From: Epiperipatus broadwayi | Taxonomy: Eukaryota > Onychophora > Udeonychophora > Euonychophora > Peripatidae | NCBI GenBank assembly: GCA_028023455.1 | Contig: JAQFVV010000012.1 | Span: 15,268,364 to 15,332,363 of the forward strand | Direction: 5' to 3' | DNA length: 64,000 nt | Shown here: piece by piece, positions 1 through 14,247 of the stretch | Layout of the letters: each line of letters begins with the position of its first letter | Numbering within the stretch: position 1 is the first letter of the stretch | The notes under the pieces: generated by a model | The model's database searches: none | Told to the model about the DNA's origin: nothing | What the model saw: only the letters and a program-made list of their open reading frames with translations | Made by a program: the position numbers and the translations under genes

Positions 1-430
1 GCATTAAAGTCTTCCATAACAATTTTAAAATGTTTACTATGATCAAAAGCCTTTTGTACATCCATATAAAAATCTTCTACTACTTCAGCACTATGAGAAC
101 TTGTTGGGGCATAAACCTGAAACATTTGCCTTTGGTATCTGCTATTAAGTTGTATAACTAATCTTGCCACTCTGTCCGATACACCATCAATCTCCACAAT
201 GTTGTTCTTCTACTTTTTATTTATAATGAATCCTACTCGACTTGTATTTCCAATATTTGTACCTTTATAGTAGAGTACATGACCACTTTTTAAATCAATT
301 GTCTCTTCACTTTTTCTTCTAACTTCACAAAGTCCAATAATGTCCCATTTAATGTAAGACAGTTATTCTTCTAATTCTTGCAATCTTCTTTCACTTGAAA
401 GTGATCTGCAGTTGTAAATACCTAAATAAA
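1..430 (-). pseudogene. RTE-type LINE endonuclease domain, truncated by window edge
   Basis: Read on the minus strand from about 430 down to 1, this gives an apurinic-like endonuclease: NCRSLSSERRLQELEE, a stop, LSYIKWDIIGLCEVRRKSEE, SGHVLYYKG, RVGFIINKK, a stop, NIVEIDGVSDRVARLVI, then QVYAPTSSHS and FKIVMEDFNA. It is the N-terminal domain of RTE/BovB-like non-LTR retrotransposons, which nicks target DNA to prime reverse transcription. Two in-frame stops, and Glu in place of Gly in the usual GDFNA motif, show it is dead. The reverse transcriptase would lie beyond position 1. Confidence 0.85.
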
Positions 431-560
431 AAGTTATCAAATGGCAGCCTGGATCCACAATCAGGGAATTCTTAGCATCCTCCACCTTCGGCCACCAAGC
501 GCTGCCTTGGTTGGTGACTTTACAGCCTCCTGGGAATAAGGGTATGATTTATTTTTGTCT
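431..560 (-). mobile_element. probable 5' leader of the RTE LINE
   Basis: This segment is noticeably richer in G+C than its surroundings and directly abuts the endonuclease remnant on its 5' side. It contains no good ORF. I infer it is the leader of the same LINE because the composition drops to the local AT-rich background at about 560. Confidence 0.45.
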
Positions 561-2275
561 GCCATGATTGTATATATCTATTGAAAAAATATTTAACATT
601 TACACATACATTCATTCTGCCTTATCAGGCAACTGAGAAGAAAGACCATGGTGTTTCTTGATCTTAAACTCAGAGGTAAAAAGCCAATAAACTCACCACA
701 CTGGCTAATGCGTGTTGGTTTACATGCAGATATATTTACATGCAGATATATTTAAACAGAAAAGTGTATGTTTTGTGTAAGAAGATAATGTAATATAATT
801 GTTTTTTAATCTGAGGAAGACTGCCCGACAGACCAAACAGTTTAGGGAAAATGAGTAAAAGTGTAGTTTTTTTAAAAAAAACTATATTAATTTTATTTAA
901 AAAAAAAAAAAAAAAAAGTAAAATTATAATATGCAATATTTCAAGATAAGCATAGAATTTTAAAATTACTGTTTAAAATCACTGAATTAAAACTTTAATA
1001 GATATAAATGCCAACTTTTTAATATCAACACAAACATATATTAAACTTAATAACTGTTAAAGTTATTACTTGTGAAATATTTATTATTCAGCAGAAGTTC
1101 AACAATCATTAAACAGTGCCTTTTTAGCAATTATAAATATATAAAGAGCTGTCAATTTTTTTTAATAATAAAGATTAAAATTTCATTTTATTTTTTATGT
1201 TTAATTAATCATTATGCATAGACAAAAAAAATTAAATATTTTTTTTTTTGTTCTCTTTACATATTGTAACCGGTAATTGATCGGTACTCTATGACCAAAT
1301 GAAAGTCAACATGTTGGATAAGCCAAAATCCTCAAATGTAACCATCCAAAGGGTGACCAATAAACGATAAAGTAAAGTGTAGGATCATTGGTTGATTGAT
1401 CATTCATTGTTACATTCAACAAACAATAATAATAAATATTAATAATAATCTCAGGTTCTTAAATATTAAATAATTCAGTTGTAAAGAAAACTAACTTTGC
1501 AATGATAATCTAAAATAATAAGATAATTTAGGTTTTTTTAACTAAATAGCGGCGATAATAGCAATGACTCTTATTTTCTTAACATATTTTTCATTTATAA
1601 TGAAGTACAGCTTTATCTAAAAATAGGTTTAAGCATAATATTGGCTAGCAAACATTAACTTTTAATTTTGGTTCTTATATCAGATTTTCTTAAAATTTAA
1701 AAAGAATTATCTAACAAAAGCAAAGCTTAAGTGATGCAGTAGGTAAAAAGACATTTTATTGTACCAAACACATCACTAGGTATTCTAACAACAAAAGCAT
1801 CAATAAAATAATCTTATATAAATCTAATTGTATATATAATGGATTGCATGAATTATATCAATGTCACAATTTCATAATCATATGTACTCTTATATACACG
1901 TTAAATACTTTTACCATTTAAATGGATTTTTTGACAGATGGATGTGACATATGGCAATAGACATAGAAACATAATTAAAAAATGAAATAAATATTTATTA
2001 CAAAAACTAAATATATTTTCTTTTAGTCTACAATTTAACAAAAGATAAATTATTAACTACTACTTACAATGAAGTTAAATTAAAGAAACCTTTACATCAA
2101 TTAGCATATAAGTATTAGATATAATACACATATAATATATCATATCCATGATATATTTAGAACATATAAATAAATAAATAAATAAAAAGAAACCTCTTAC
2201 AGTTTGAATTTAATAATTGGTGATATAAATTAAAGTTAATTAGCACATCTGAATGTACTAATAAAATAATTACTT
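561..2275. other. AT-rich non-coding DNA
   Basis: Nothing recognisable. Long A and T runs, for example at 899-917, and no sustained ORF. It lies downstream of the last BAP1 exon seen, so it may be intron or beyond. Confidence 0.5.
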
Positions 2276-2894
2276 TTAGAGAAAAGTTTTAACTTTATCA
2301 TATTGACCTTGAATGTTTAAAATAGTCAAATGGTGTCCTCTTTTGACTATAGAGGGACCTCTCAAACTTCGACCCAAAATAGCAACTTTATAAGAATAAG
2401 AACAGCCATCTTATCTTTAACCCAATTCCCACTTATATAGGCCAATCTAAAGCATCTTGATTTGGGAGCATGAAGCTGTTAGTCTCTTCACTTTTTAAGC
2501 CCACTATTTCCTTTACAAATTAACCTTCGTGAAATGTTGTGATTTATAATGGATTAATATGATGATCTTTATACTGGATATAGTTTAAATATTTCCAATA
2601 TAAAGATCGTAATATTAACTCATTGTCAATTACAAAATTTCACAAATTTATAAAGAAAATAGTGGACTTAACAAAGTGAAGAGACTAACAGCTTTACACT
2701 CCCACATCACGATACTTCAGAGTATCTTATATAAGTGGGAATTCAGGTTAAAGATAAGATGGCCGTTCTTATGTATATAAAGTCACTATCTTGGGTTGTG
2801 GTTTGAGAGGTCCCTCTATGATCAAAAGAGAGATATCGTTTGACTATTATAAACGTTCAAGGTGCATATGATAAAGGTTGAAGCCTTTCTCTAA
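2276..2894. repeat. 619-bp palindromic (foldback) element
   Basis: The two halves are reverse complements over roughly 300 bp each. The ends are TTAGAGAAA and its mirror TTTCTCTAA. Other matched pairs include GAGGGACCTCTCAAAC with GTTTGAGAGGTCCCTC, and AGCTGTTAGTCTCTTCACTT with its mirror near 2675-2694. The centre near 2562-2610 closes with GATCTTTATA / TATAAAGATC. No ORF and no clear target duplication were seen. It resembles a foldback MITE. Confidence 0.8.
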
Positions 2895-5819
2895 GGGTAT
2901 TTACATACTTCCTAAGCGCTTAATAAATAATCACAACTTAATAATATAATTTTGTAGCTGGTAACATAATAAAATATATTTATTTTGAAATTAATGTATA
3001 ATTTCTTAATATATAATTTAAAATTTAGACAATCTAATATAAAGAACTGCATTATATTAGTCTTAGATAAAAGTTGGTGGATTAGATGAATACAAACTCA
3101 ATACTTCATTCACCATACCGTCACTTGAAAATATATGATAAGGAGTAGGGGAATATCATCACACAAATTGGAATACCTAAATATTTATGGGCGAGAGTGA
3201 TGAGAAAATAAGCTTACACTAAAATGGGCAGAGCAACACTGACTCTATGCTGCACAATAAGTCTCCTGTTAGTATGTACCGTTAACATAAGGAAAGTCCT
3301 AATAAATAATATCATAGTTGCCACAATAAAAAATGACTGTGGGCAGAAAAAACAATAATGAAAAGAAAGGCATTGGTATAGCATTTGCACGACAAATCCT
3401 AAACCACATCTACTCATATTTATAATGAATATAGCAAAAGTATAATCAAAAGACTAATAGAAATGTATACATAAAGATAAATACGTAGTTAATTTTAAAT
3501 TTACAATACTAATGGTAGGAATTATACATCAATCCAAAGCAAAATATACAATATATATCAAAATAAGGACTCTAGACATTTATAAAACATAAATAGATCC
3601 CCCACTGCAATATCTCAAAATATTATAAACATGAATACAATCATTTATATACACAACTTTTAAATACATGGTGATATCTGATAGACATACCCAAATAAAG
3701 AATAAAATACAATTAGATTGACAAATATTAAATGTACATAACATTTAAAACATTACAATAGTAAAATATAAAACACACAAAAAAAAATCTTAAGCGGACT
3801 TTTCTTTTTCTTCCGAATAAAAATGATTTTCCCCAATTGCAAGTTTGATTACTTTCACAAACATTTATCTTGTTTTTTATTTAAGAGTACATTTCAAAAA
3901 CGATTCCAAATGATCACATATATATCCTCACTAGGAGATTGGAGATTTTTCCATAATAATGAATTTGCATTTGATAATATAACAGGATGAAGATTTTCTT
4001 TGAAATATATAAAAAAAAATCATGTTGACTTTATAATGGAAGGAGCCCTTTATCAGCATGTTACAACTTTGCAAAGATTAAAGTAGTTGTTTAAATGAAA
4101 TAACAAATTGAATGTACATTGCAATGAAAATGTACACATTAAAGTCGCATCCAAATAAAAGGAATTCTATATTTTATATAGGCAAACTATAATCGCGACA
4201 GGTAAGTTATAAATGCACAATATCAATGAGTTATATTAAGTAGGTTGCAAACACATATCAGAGCAGGTGTATAAATATGACAAGTTCATTATAAATTAAT
4301 ACATATATCCAAATGTAATTATTCACCAGAATAAAGTATTATTAAAACAGGGAATAACAGTTATGAGCAAGCATAAGAAATGGTGATCATGTGATGTTTA
4401 GTGGTTTAACGGAATAAAGTACTATGAAATATGGCATATATCCGAATACAATATAAAACAAGCAAGATATAATAAATATAAATCCAACTGTTTTTTTAAA
4501 CGAGCTATAAACACCTTGGCCATAGATTAATCAAGTGAAAACAATGTAATTCATGGTACAATAAGTTTCTAATTCCAGAAAAAATATTATAAGACAAAAT
4601 AGAATTGAAAAAGTTCACAAGATAATAAAATATATAATACCTCAAATTGCATTTTTCAAAGTTTCAGCTCCTGTCTCCACAGAAAAGTTGTGTTCTTTTC
4701 CTCCATTTGTAAAAATTTAGAAAGATTAAAGTAAAATAGCACAACTTGATAAGAGGTTGATTGCTTGGGTAAGTTTCATTTTACAGAACATATTGCCTTG
4801 TCCACCAAAACAATTAAAACTTAATTAACTTGGTTGTAGAATTCAATAGGCAAAATAATATTAATGTGGCCAATTCTTAGTGATGATGAAAAAGTGATTA
4901 TTATGCTTTCAAAACTATCCCTCTTATACTCATTTTTAGAGTAACATGTGATTCCAATCAGGGCAATTAAGAGAACAGGGTTTATTACAATTGACAGAAA
5001 TCTAAAACATTTGCCATGGAAATGATTTACACACAATTAAAATAAATATAGAGAAAGATGATGTTAAACATTTTTTATAGTAAAAATATATTTCTTAATT
5101 AAGACATTTAAAATCAAAGTTGTCTAACTTTGAATGGTAACAAAAGGAAAGAAAAAAACTCATTTATTTATTTTCCTTTTTTTTTAAATAGGAGGTTAAC
5201 AACAGATAAATTTATGAAAGTTAGGCCTAACTTCTCAAGATCAGTGTTTGGGAAGATATTCTTAAATAAATAAAAAATGCAATCATACACCTTTTAAAAC
5301 ATAAAATAGAGCAATTGGTTACTTAATTAAGTTAATACAGATAATACCAGTTAATTTTTTAGAATTATAATAAAAAAAATTTTTTAATTATTTTTCACAC
5401 AAAATATATATATTAAAAAAAAACTCATGTTATTGCAAAAATATAAATGCAATGCTCATTTTTTTTGGCTGTTCTTGAGATGTACATTATATAATATAAA
5501 ATTTGAATAAAAATAAGTTAAAATATTATTAGATATTCATATATCTTTTCAATTTTGAAAAATTTCATTACTACAAAAAGTCAATTTTTTTAACAGGATA
5601 TTTATTAGCAAATTATTATGTGTTTCGGAATATTAAAATTTTATCCAATTACTTTTTCTATAGTTAAAGATTTAAATATATATTGTACAAAGTCCTCCAA
5701 ATAAATTTTATTCTTGTTAGTTTTAAATACTTTTAATATAATTATCCTTTTAATAGTTTTTAGCTTTAATAAAGCTTATTACCATGCTTACATAACTTCT
5801 TGGTAATTATTATTTTATA
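2895..5819. other. AT-rich non-coding DNA with one repeat fragment
   Basis: No gene recognised. Positions about 4340-4410 match the tail of the hammerhead-bearing repeat: ATTAAAACAGG, then GTTATGAGCAAGCATAAGAA and GGTGATCATGTGATG, as at 52150-52200. The central part is deleted. The rest is unremarkable. Confidence 0.55.
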
Positions 5820-7260
5820 TCTTTAATACTATGGGAATGGACCACCCCTTCAAGTAAAGGCAAGAATACCACTGATAGTATAACCATCAATGATACTCAT
5901 GGCCAGATCGGGCTATACAAAGCATAACATGACCACATTTCCTGATCATGGCCAACCTCGACTGCTGGAAAAAACCCTGGCATCCAAAGCATTTTATTTG
6001 TTTTCAGAACCAAACTTAGTCGCCAGCCAACCATATGTTATATACTTGGCATGCTCGGACAACAGACACATCAACCAGCACTTCAAATATCCCAAGCTAG
6101 CTCCTACTCTTAATCAGGGTGTCCTGCACATTTAACTTAACATATACCAATATTTACATTTTTAAATCAATACTGATGCAGTGACAAGAGAGAGTATAGA
6201 CCTAATAACAATTAAGCAAACATCATTATTTAATCATGCACGTTTAATATAACAATATGAAAATTTACAAAATATATATATATATAAATGATTAATCAGG
6301 CTAAATTTTATCATAGTCCTTTGTTAAAGTTCATTTCATTTAAAGATTAAGTTTCTATAGACAATTATTATGGAAAATATATTTATTTAGGTTTTTGTGA
6401 TATTAGATGACACAGTTCATTTGGTTTGCATTAGTGTTACTTTCCAACCGGTTGGCTTTTTGTCTTGATCGATGGTTTCAGGGCTTGTCTTCCATTCTTT
6501 AGCTTGACAATGGGAGAGAGAGTTAGCGCAGCATCTATTTCACCATTACGGCATCTGTTTCCAGTGAGGATTCAGGCAGGGTCAGTTGATTTTGAAGAGG
6601 ACTTGGAGTCTAAAGCCCAGTCAAACACTTCTAAAGTGGTCTAGCAACATATGTTGCTAGATCTGCAGCTTCTGAAATAATATTTTCTGCAGCAATAATG
6701 CCTGGCTCTAAACTGTACTTAGATTTCTGAATCTCTAGAGCAATGAATAATGTAATGAATCAATAACAGCATAAAGACCATAATAATTCAATCACAAAAA
6801 TGAAAACTGGAATAAATAATAATAGATCGTTTGTGACTTTTTATACTTTTTCTCTCCCATTGTTTTTTTCCTTATCATAGCTTTAATTTTATCATACTTT
6901 AAATCTTTTTTTAAATTAAATTTTACATTTTTCTTTAATTGATTCTTACATATTTCTTTAATCTAATCTTTTTTTCTAGATTAATTTACTATCTTGTCAC
7001 AGATAGTTTACATACTTTATAAATAATTTTATTGTCAGTTTTATTTTTAAACATTTCATATTTATTATCAACCATGAAATTTATTGGTATTCACTAATTA
7101 ATTAATTAATTAATCTTTTTATTTTAGATTTTTCACTAACATTTATTTTTACACATTTATTCTTTTAACTTATTTTTAATTTATAAAAAGGAGAGCAATT
7201 TTTAAGATTTTATTTATAATTCTTTTCCCCTCACCCCGTTCTCAATAAAAGGTTTTATTC
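5820..7260 (+). repeat. long dispersed repeat, diverged copy C
   Basis: This block aligns in the same order with copies A (37283-39150) and B (44930-47470). Shared blocks include ATGACCAC..TTTCC, CTTTATTTGTTTT.GAA, the CCAACCGGTTGG region at about 6447 against CCAACCAGTTGG in A, and the later AAAAGGAGAGCA..TTTTTAA block. It is the most diverged copy. The short ORF at 5890-6135 falls inside and is not conserved in the other copies, so I do not call it a gene. Confidence 0.6.
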
Positions 7261-9489
7261 TATTTTTAAAGCACAATACAATGCAATCTTTTACTTTTAC
7301 AAAACTACATTTTAAAACTACTTCTAAAATAACTATTTCTTTTATTATTCTTTCAAATAAATTTGATTATATATTTTTTTAAATTATGAAATATGTAACA
7401 CAGATATATGTAAGTTTTATAATATATATCTCACTAGCATTACAATATGTATTGTTTTTTGTAAAAAAAGGTTATTCTAAGTTCTATATAAGGAGAATCA
7501 GGATTATTTAGTGGGCTGGAATGTGATACCGCAGGCTTTACATTACAAATTACATATAAATCAAAAGTGTTAATAACATTACATGTCTGGAAATGAAAAA
7601 ATATGAATAAAGAAAAAATGTATTTCAGTCTAACAAGATCTAATATATTACATTAGGATCATCATCTTTAGACTTTTGAATTACTATTAATAAAAAATAT
7701 AATGTAACCCACTGCAATAAAAAAAATTGATTGATTACATTTACTTTTAGCATACAATTTATTTTGAATTGCATTGAAATGAGAGCTCTTCATTTGCCTG
7801 CATAAAAAAAACGGCCCAAATTCAGGAAGAAATGCTTTTTATTATCTGAAATTGAACTTTTTTCCTTCTTGCAATAATATACAATTGGAATTATACAATT
7901 GAAATGTGTTTAAAATTTATTATTTTGATAAGGTAGAAGATGCTATCATATTAGCATGAAGAAATAAAGCATTAGACAATGTTTATTTTATCCTAATCTA
8001 TTTTTCCTTTTTTAAATCTATTCAAAGAATTTTTTGTTATGAATATTTGAATTTGAAATGCAACTTATTTTGCTGAGTTCAAAAAATTCTAATAGAAGAC
8101 CACTTCATATATAATTAATTGTAACTAAATGAATTACAAAGAGAAGATAACTTAGAAATAATAGTTGAACAATATATATATATATTAAATATAATTGTAG
8201 GCTTTTGATCACTGAGAGATTTAATAATATTTGAAATAATATTATCAAATTGGGAAAAATTTGAGAGTCAACAGTTTAATTTTAACTTTATTGTTAAATA
8301 TTTTCTTCTCTTAATTAAATTCCATTTATTACTGAATGCTATTTTCTTATCTCAAAAACTTTAGCTTGGTAACTTTGTGACAAAAAATTTAGGGATTACA
8401 TACATATTTTTAAATCTAAATATATAAACTGAAATATTTTAAGATATGAATAAAAATCTTTAGAAAATGATTTACATGAACTGTTCAGAAAAATGTCATT
8501 GTAAGAGTAAATGCATCTCATTAAAAATAAAAGATTTAATTTTAGATATTATATTTCTGATTGAATAAAATAATTCTAAAATTTATGAAAAATAAATTAT
8601 ATATATCTATTGCAAATTATCGATTCTTGTTAGTAATCATAAAGAATTTTTGGATAATTCTTAATATATAAATTTAGTTATAGTATTTGCAATTAATAAC
8701 AAATGAAAGTTATTTATTTAGATAAGATAATATTTGATATTTTTATACAAAAAAATAAACTATGGATTTAATAAATAATGGCATATGATGCTAAAATATC
8801 ACATTTTAATTATTTTTTTCTATAGTTACCACTTTAGCATTTGTTTAATATACAATATTGGAAATCTTATGACTTAATTAGAAAAAATAAGTTACCTAAA
8901 AAAAAATTTCTTCCATATTTCAAATATGCAATTTAGGTCAAGAGCACAGCAGGCTAATAAATGAACCATTATGCTATAAAATCTTTTATATTTAATAATA
9001 TTTTATTTGTTAACAAATTCTTTAATAACATCTTATGCTATAACCTAATTAATAATGGAATATTAGTTTTGTAGTTAAGCAATATTAGAATTATTTATTT
9101 TTAAAAAAGGAATAAAATATTAGCTTTAATATATTTAAGTTTTGAAATAATATAGCATCCATTAAATCAGTATTATATGTGAATGGTGTATTTAATTTTT
9201 TTTTATTCTAAACTTCTGAATTATAATACACAGATAAAAATTTCTGAATTGTTATGTGTTTCAAAATAATTTTTAAAAAAACCAACAATTTTGTAAATTC
9301 ATATTGATATTTGGCAATAACAATAAAGATACAACTCCACTTATGGACCACAATCATTAAGATTATACAACACTAAAATCACCTTCAAAATGTCAATAAA
9401 ATATGTAACTCATTATTACAAATATAAGTAAAAATTAACACATGTATAAATTATTTAAAATCAGTTCACTTATACATATATAAACTTAC
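7261..9489. other. AT-rich non-coding DNA
   Basis: Nothing recognised except simple AT runs, for example (TA)n at 8170-8184. I looked for later BAP1 exons here on the minus strand and did not find a convincing one. Confidence 0.5.
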
Positions 9490-9613
9490 ATGTTGCAAAG
9501 CTTCTAATACAATTTGCCTATTAGTTTTTAATGTGTTTAACTTATGTTCATAAGCTTGTCTTCGATCAGCTACCACTGCCATCAAATTAAATCGAATGTC
9601 ATGGTATGGTTCT
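9490..9613 (-). CDS. BAP1: BAP1/Calypso exon ([13 protein letters not shown] region)
   Basis: This 124-bp exon encodes [19 protein letters not shown], then [19 protein letters not shown] and LQH. Human BAP1 has [20 protein letters not shown] and VNRQTVLEALQQ here, at the end of the UCH domain and start of the linker helix. Acceptor AG is at 9615-9614 (TTCCAG) and donor GTAAGTTT begins at 9489, leaving phase 0. The YEHKL reading is closer to my memory of insect Calypso than of human BAP1, but that is weak. The remaining exons (linker and C-terminal ULD domain) were not recognised in 1-9489. Confidence 0.94.
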
Positions 9614-12600
9614 CTGGAATAATAAATTGTGACCAAATTAAATTACTATCATATATTTTATATCTATTATTCAAAATTTTTTATTACTATAATTTGCAAC
9701 CTAAAAAAGAAAGTTAAAACATTTAAAAATGCATTAACAAGAATCAAATAAAAAGATAAGATTTCTTTTGCTTCTTTATATTTAAATTTAAAAACTTTTT
9801 AGATAAGTAAGGGGGAAAAGGGGTTTAAATTTAATACTTATTAGTAGAAAATAACTTACAAGACAAGAATAAATATTAATTTACATTACAGATTAATATG
9901 GATATAAAAAGCAAAGCTAGAAAAAGCAATATATATATATATTAGAGGACTATTTGCTTATGTTCCTGAGATTAGCATAAAAAAATGACACGTTCACTCC
10001 ACCCTCCATTTACAACGCTGGGGCATCATATGATCTCCTGAGTGGCTAACCATTTTATTATTTTTACATATTATATATATATATATAAATTAATTTACTT
10101 ATAAAGACTAATATTAATGCATATTTTACATAGACAGCCTTTCATGTTTCTAATAAAAAAAATGCTTATGTTATAGTAAGTATTTATACAATATATTAAT
10201 AAATTTAAATCTCAATAGATATATCAAAATTTTTTTATTGTAATTTCTAAATGCATTAAAAATGATGATATTTAGATTTAATAATCTGTTGTCAAAAATT
10301 AGTTGTAGTCATAAAAACATGTTTATTTTATGATATACTAACTTAAACATTCTGATCTATATCTTGAACTAAAAATTTACATAATAGCTCCTTCAAATTT
10401 ATATATGCAACAATTTATAATAAATTATATAAACTTTGCACTATAATCATTAACATATATTTTCCTTTGTTTAGAAACAAATATAAAACATAATGTATGC
10501 ATTAAAAAAATTGTTATAAAAAATAAATCATACAGATTAGATCAAATTAATTTAAATAAAATGCTTATTTTGTTCTTCAATACAAATAATAATTATTATA
10601 TATAGAAAGTGTAAAAATAATAACAGATATTTGAAAGTCTCGAAAAATATTTTGCAATATTATTTAAAAAAAAAAAAGCTGCATAGATTACATCATTATA
10701 ATTCAAGCTGCTTTGTATACAAGAAATGAAGCTAAATAATGCTTAGAGTATAATATTGAAGTCCTAAAGATCACTATAAATATGCTGTCAAAATATTTTA
10801 AATCTACAAGAATACTGTAACATGCACCAATTTAATACCACATAATTCATTCAACAAATACATAGAATACACAGTAATGCAATCTTTGCACTTGACTTTA
10901 TGCATAATAATATGAATGAATGCATATTGATATTGGAGCAAATATATTAACTAGATTAATATTCCAATACTGTTTTATTGAGCATGTAAAATACTCTCAA
11001 TATACATACATATATATGTGTGTGTGTGTATATATATATTTCTGTGATAATAAACAAAGAGAATAACTTAACATCACTGTAATAAAAATTCTAACAAGAA
11101 ACTGAAATTAAATGATTATTAATATGCAAACATTACACGCATAAATCTATTAGGGTTTCTTTTAGATCAATGAAAGTCTTCAAGCCCTCTTAAGTAATTT
11201 TGGATAAAAACACAACAAAAGTAAATTATAAACATATCTCTTCATTATAAGCTAATCAGATAAGCTTTTCCTACAATCCACATAAATATTCCTATGATAG
11301 GCATCAACATCTTTCACAAATATACAAAACAGAGGTTAAGAAGATCTCAATTAATTTTTCAAATCTAAAAAAAAAAACAATCAAAAAATTCCCCAGCATA
11401 TATCTAATAAAGACATATGATTAGTAAAATGAACCAGGATGAAAATCTTTGAAATATAGGAACAAGTTACTATATTAGATTGTGATCAATGAAAATCCAG
11501 TATTAAAACTCTTTAAAATGTTTATGCAAACAAATTGTTGTAATTATCAAATAATTTTTTTTGACTCAATGCTGAAAGTGGTAATTCGAAACTCAATCAG
11601 GACAGTATTTAAGTGGTCTTTATTTATTCTGAAAAGGAGCAAGCTTATATAAATTTTAAGAAGAATCTTAGTTTCATTTCTTTTGGAGTAAAAATATCAT
11701 TTTGCTCACCTATGAGCTATTACATTTAATTAGAAAGATAAAATGTCATATTCGTTTGCAAAAAGATTTTTACTTTGTAAGGCTGTCACATAATAGAGCA
11801 TTTCAAGTTTCTGAAAGTGTATTTGTTCACTGGTCAATTATAATAATTTATTAGCTACAAAATATTTTAGAACAGAGATGTTAAAAAAAACCTATCAAAC
11901 ACAGCATAAGTTAAATATCACAATAGTTTAAATCAAAGTCTGTGATAAAACAGAATAACATTTAATTAAATTTAAATAATAAATTCTTATTAAACATTTA
12001 TGAGTGACAAATAAAGTTTAAATCAAATGCCAACAAAAATTTCTTAAAAATTTAGATACATTTTCAAGTACAGTAGATTTAGCAAAAGATAAACTTAGGA
12101 AAAAGTTTAAGAGATATAGAATGGTCTGCCCAGACCAAATAAATAGTAAATGGGCCAGAAATGTTCAAAGAGAATTTCTTTAATAGTTAAAGTGTGTGAC
12201 CATGCATTAAATGTATCAATATGAAGATCAAATAGATAAAAAAGCAAGGACAATCATGGACTCTTATCACGCTATTCTGATCTTTGGCCCAAAAACTTTC
12301 TAAGAATTTAAGGATATACTATTCTTTTTTTTTTTAAGATTTTAAAATAATAAGATTTTATTTTTTCACTTTTTTTTGCCCCTTAATGAAAATCTCATAA
12401 GTCTAAATTTTGAGGAAATAGATTTCTGTTTGTCAGTAGCTTTTATTTTTGTAGTATCAGTGTTCAATATCTGATATAACTAAAAAAATTTAAAATATAA
12501 CCTGGGATCAGAATAGCAGTCTGGGAAAAAATAGATGTAACCCATTTTGGCAAATTATTCATATATAAATATTTCTAAACTGAAATTGAGATAATTGGCC

Positions 12601-13169
12601 CAGGTTGATATCCAATTTGACGGCCTCTTGCAGATAAACTATGAGAATTTATTTAATGTAATAATAAAGAGTAGATTACTAAAAAGATTTACATGGCAAA
12701 ATTTTAATTGACATTCAAAATAATGTGATTCCAAATTTCTCCATTTATCTGATAAAAATGAGTTTTTAAGTTCTAAAATATAAACCAAGACAACCACTGG
12801 ATCATTGAACAGTTATTCTAAATTGCACTCATATGTATTTTATCAGCTGTGAACAGGATTTGGGCTTTTGTCATTAGTAAACTTTAAGATCAAGTTTTAC
12901 CTTTTTTTTACCTGGTCTCAATCCTACCATTTACAATAAATAGACAATGACCAACAAAATTTTCAGTTAATAATAGAAAAATGAAATTAACTAAGTCTAA
13001 TAAGTTGAGTTCTTTTAAAATATCAAATAGTAGTTGATGCTTACAATAACTCTCCTCATATACACTTTAATGCAAAGAAAATAAAGGAGAAGAATAAGAA
13101 TATACTTAGATGCATGGAGAAAAAATAAAGATGAATTCTTAAGTATTTTGATCAGCAAAATTATAAGTA
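9614..13169. other. BAP1 intron, AT-rich, no gene seen
   Basis: Intronic sequence on the minus-strand gene. It includes a small alternating purine/pyrimidine microsatellite at about 11003-11040 (ATAC, then GT and TA repeats). No repeat family or ORF was recognised. Confidence 0.6.
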
Positions 13170-14063
13170 CACCTGGGGTCTCGTTTTACGTGGATTATTT
13201 TAATGCGATTTTGAAGTTATGCGATTCATGTTTCTTCTTAATATCCTTCATATTTCACTATATTTATTAGATATCAAGAAATTTAAATTATTAATAACTT
13301 ATTTTGACTTGAAATACTTTTTTTTTCTTTCAAAAATATAACGTTATATTAGCAGCTTACGTTAATATGGCCATAAGCTGTATTTAGAATCTTAGCTTCT
13401 ATGTAAATAACCTACTTATACTAATGAGTAAATAATACTAATAATAGATTTATACACACAAAAATATCACAATAAATATTCAAAAATTTTAAACTTTTAA
13501 AACGTATTTTGTTAAATATTAACAGAAATAAATATTTTTTTAGATTTTTAAAATAAATAATAACGAAGATTTTATTGATTTTATAAACTGAAAATAATCT
13601 TTCGAATGATAATGTCTAATCTTTTTGTTTTGATTGCATCTCATTTTTTTAATATAGAAACAGCACAAGACTGGAAGTGGCGCTAGTTGTACAACACGTC
13701 ATGAATCTGATTTCTTACAAGTTCACAAACGAACTCATATTGTAAAGCAGCGGTAATGATTAAAATATGTATGAAAAAATGTAAAATTAAATACTGTAGT
13801 TAATAAAAAAAGTAAAAAAAGTTTGTCTTATATTAATTTTTTTTATATATTTGAAATTTTTTATTAGTCATACTTTATTTCCTTATTTTTTTAATGCAAA
13901 TTTTAAAGTAATTTTTTCTTGTTGCTTTGCTTTTACGCCAATTTCAGAAAATTACGGGAACCTATCCCCCATTTTTCAAGGTAAGTTACGTTTATTTTTG
14001 TGCAATTTCTTTTGTGCATGTTTTCTGAGGAACCTATCTACCGCATAAAATGAGACTCAGGTG
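13170..14063 (+). mobile_element. non-autonomous Tc1/mariner-like DNA transposon, copy 1
   Basis: About 894 bp, bounded by inverted termini: CACCTGGGGTCTCGTTTTAC at the left and the mirror of a CACCTGAGTCTCATTTTATG-type end at the right. Each side is flanked by TA, the target duplication of the Tc1/mariner superfamily. The interior is AT-rich without a transposase. It is the same element as 53015-53871, which is inserted in the opposite orientation; shared blocks include CAGAAAATTACGGGAACC-like and GAGGAACCTATCTACCGC-like stretches. The 65-aa ORF inside is chance. Confidence 0.8.
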
Positions 14064-14247
14064 TATATTAATTTATATTTCCCAAACACACTATCTTTAT
14101 AATACTCATTTTTTCCTTTCTATCTTATCTTATTAATTACATACCTTACTAATCCTAATTTATCAATATTAAAATATTTATTTTTTGCTCACTAAATCTT
14201 AACATATAAATTATTATTTAAAATAAAAATTAATATAACATTACAAT

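Noticed and set aside
4640-4720. A possible later BAP1 exon on the minus strand
   Set aside because: The best frame does not resemble the BAP1 linker or the C-terminal ULD domain and lacks convincing splice sites.
5890-6135. An 81-codon ORF as a gene
   Set aside because: It lies in repeat copy C and the frame is not kept in copies A and B.
13851-14048. A 65-codon ORF inside the mariner-like element as a transposase piece
   Set aside because: Phe/Leu-rich sequence of AT-rich DNA with no DDE or helix-turn-helix features; the same region is not open in copy 2.
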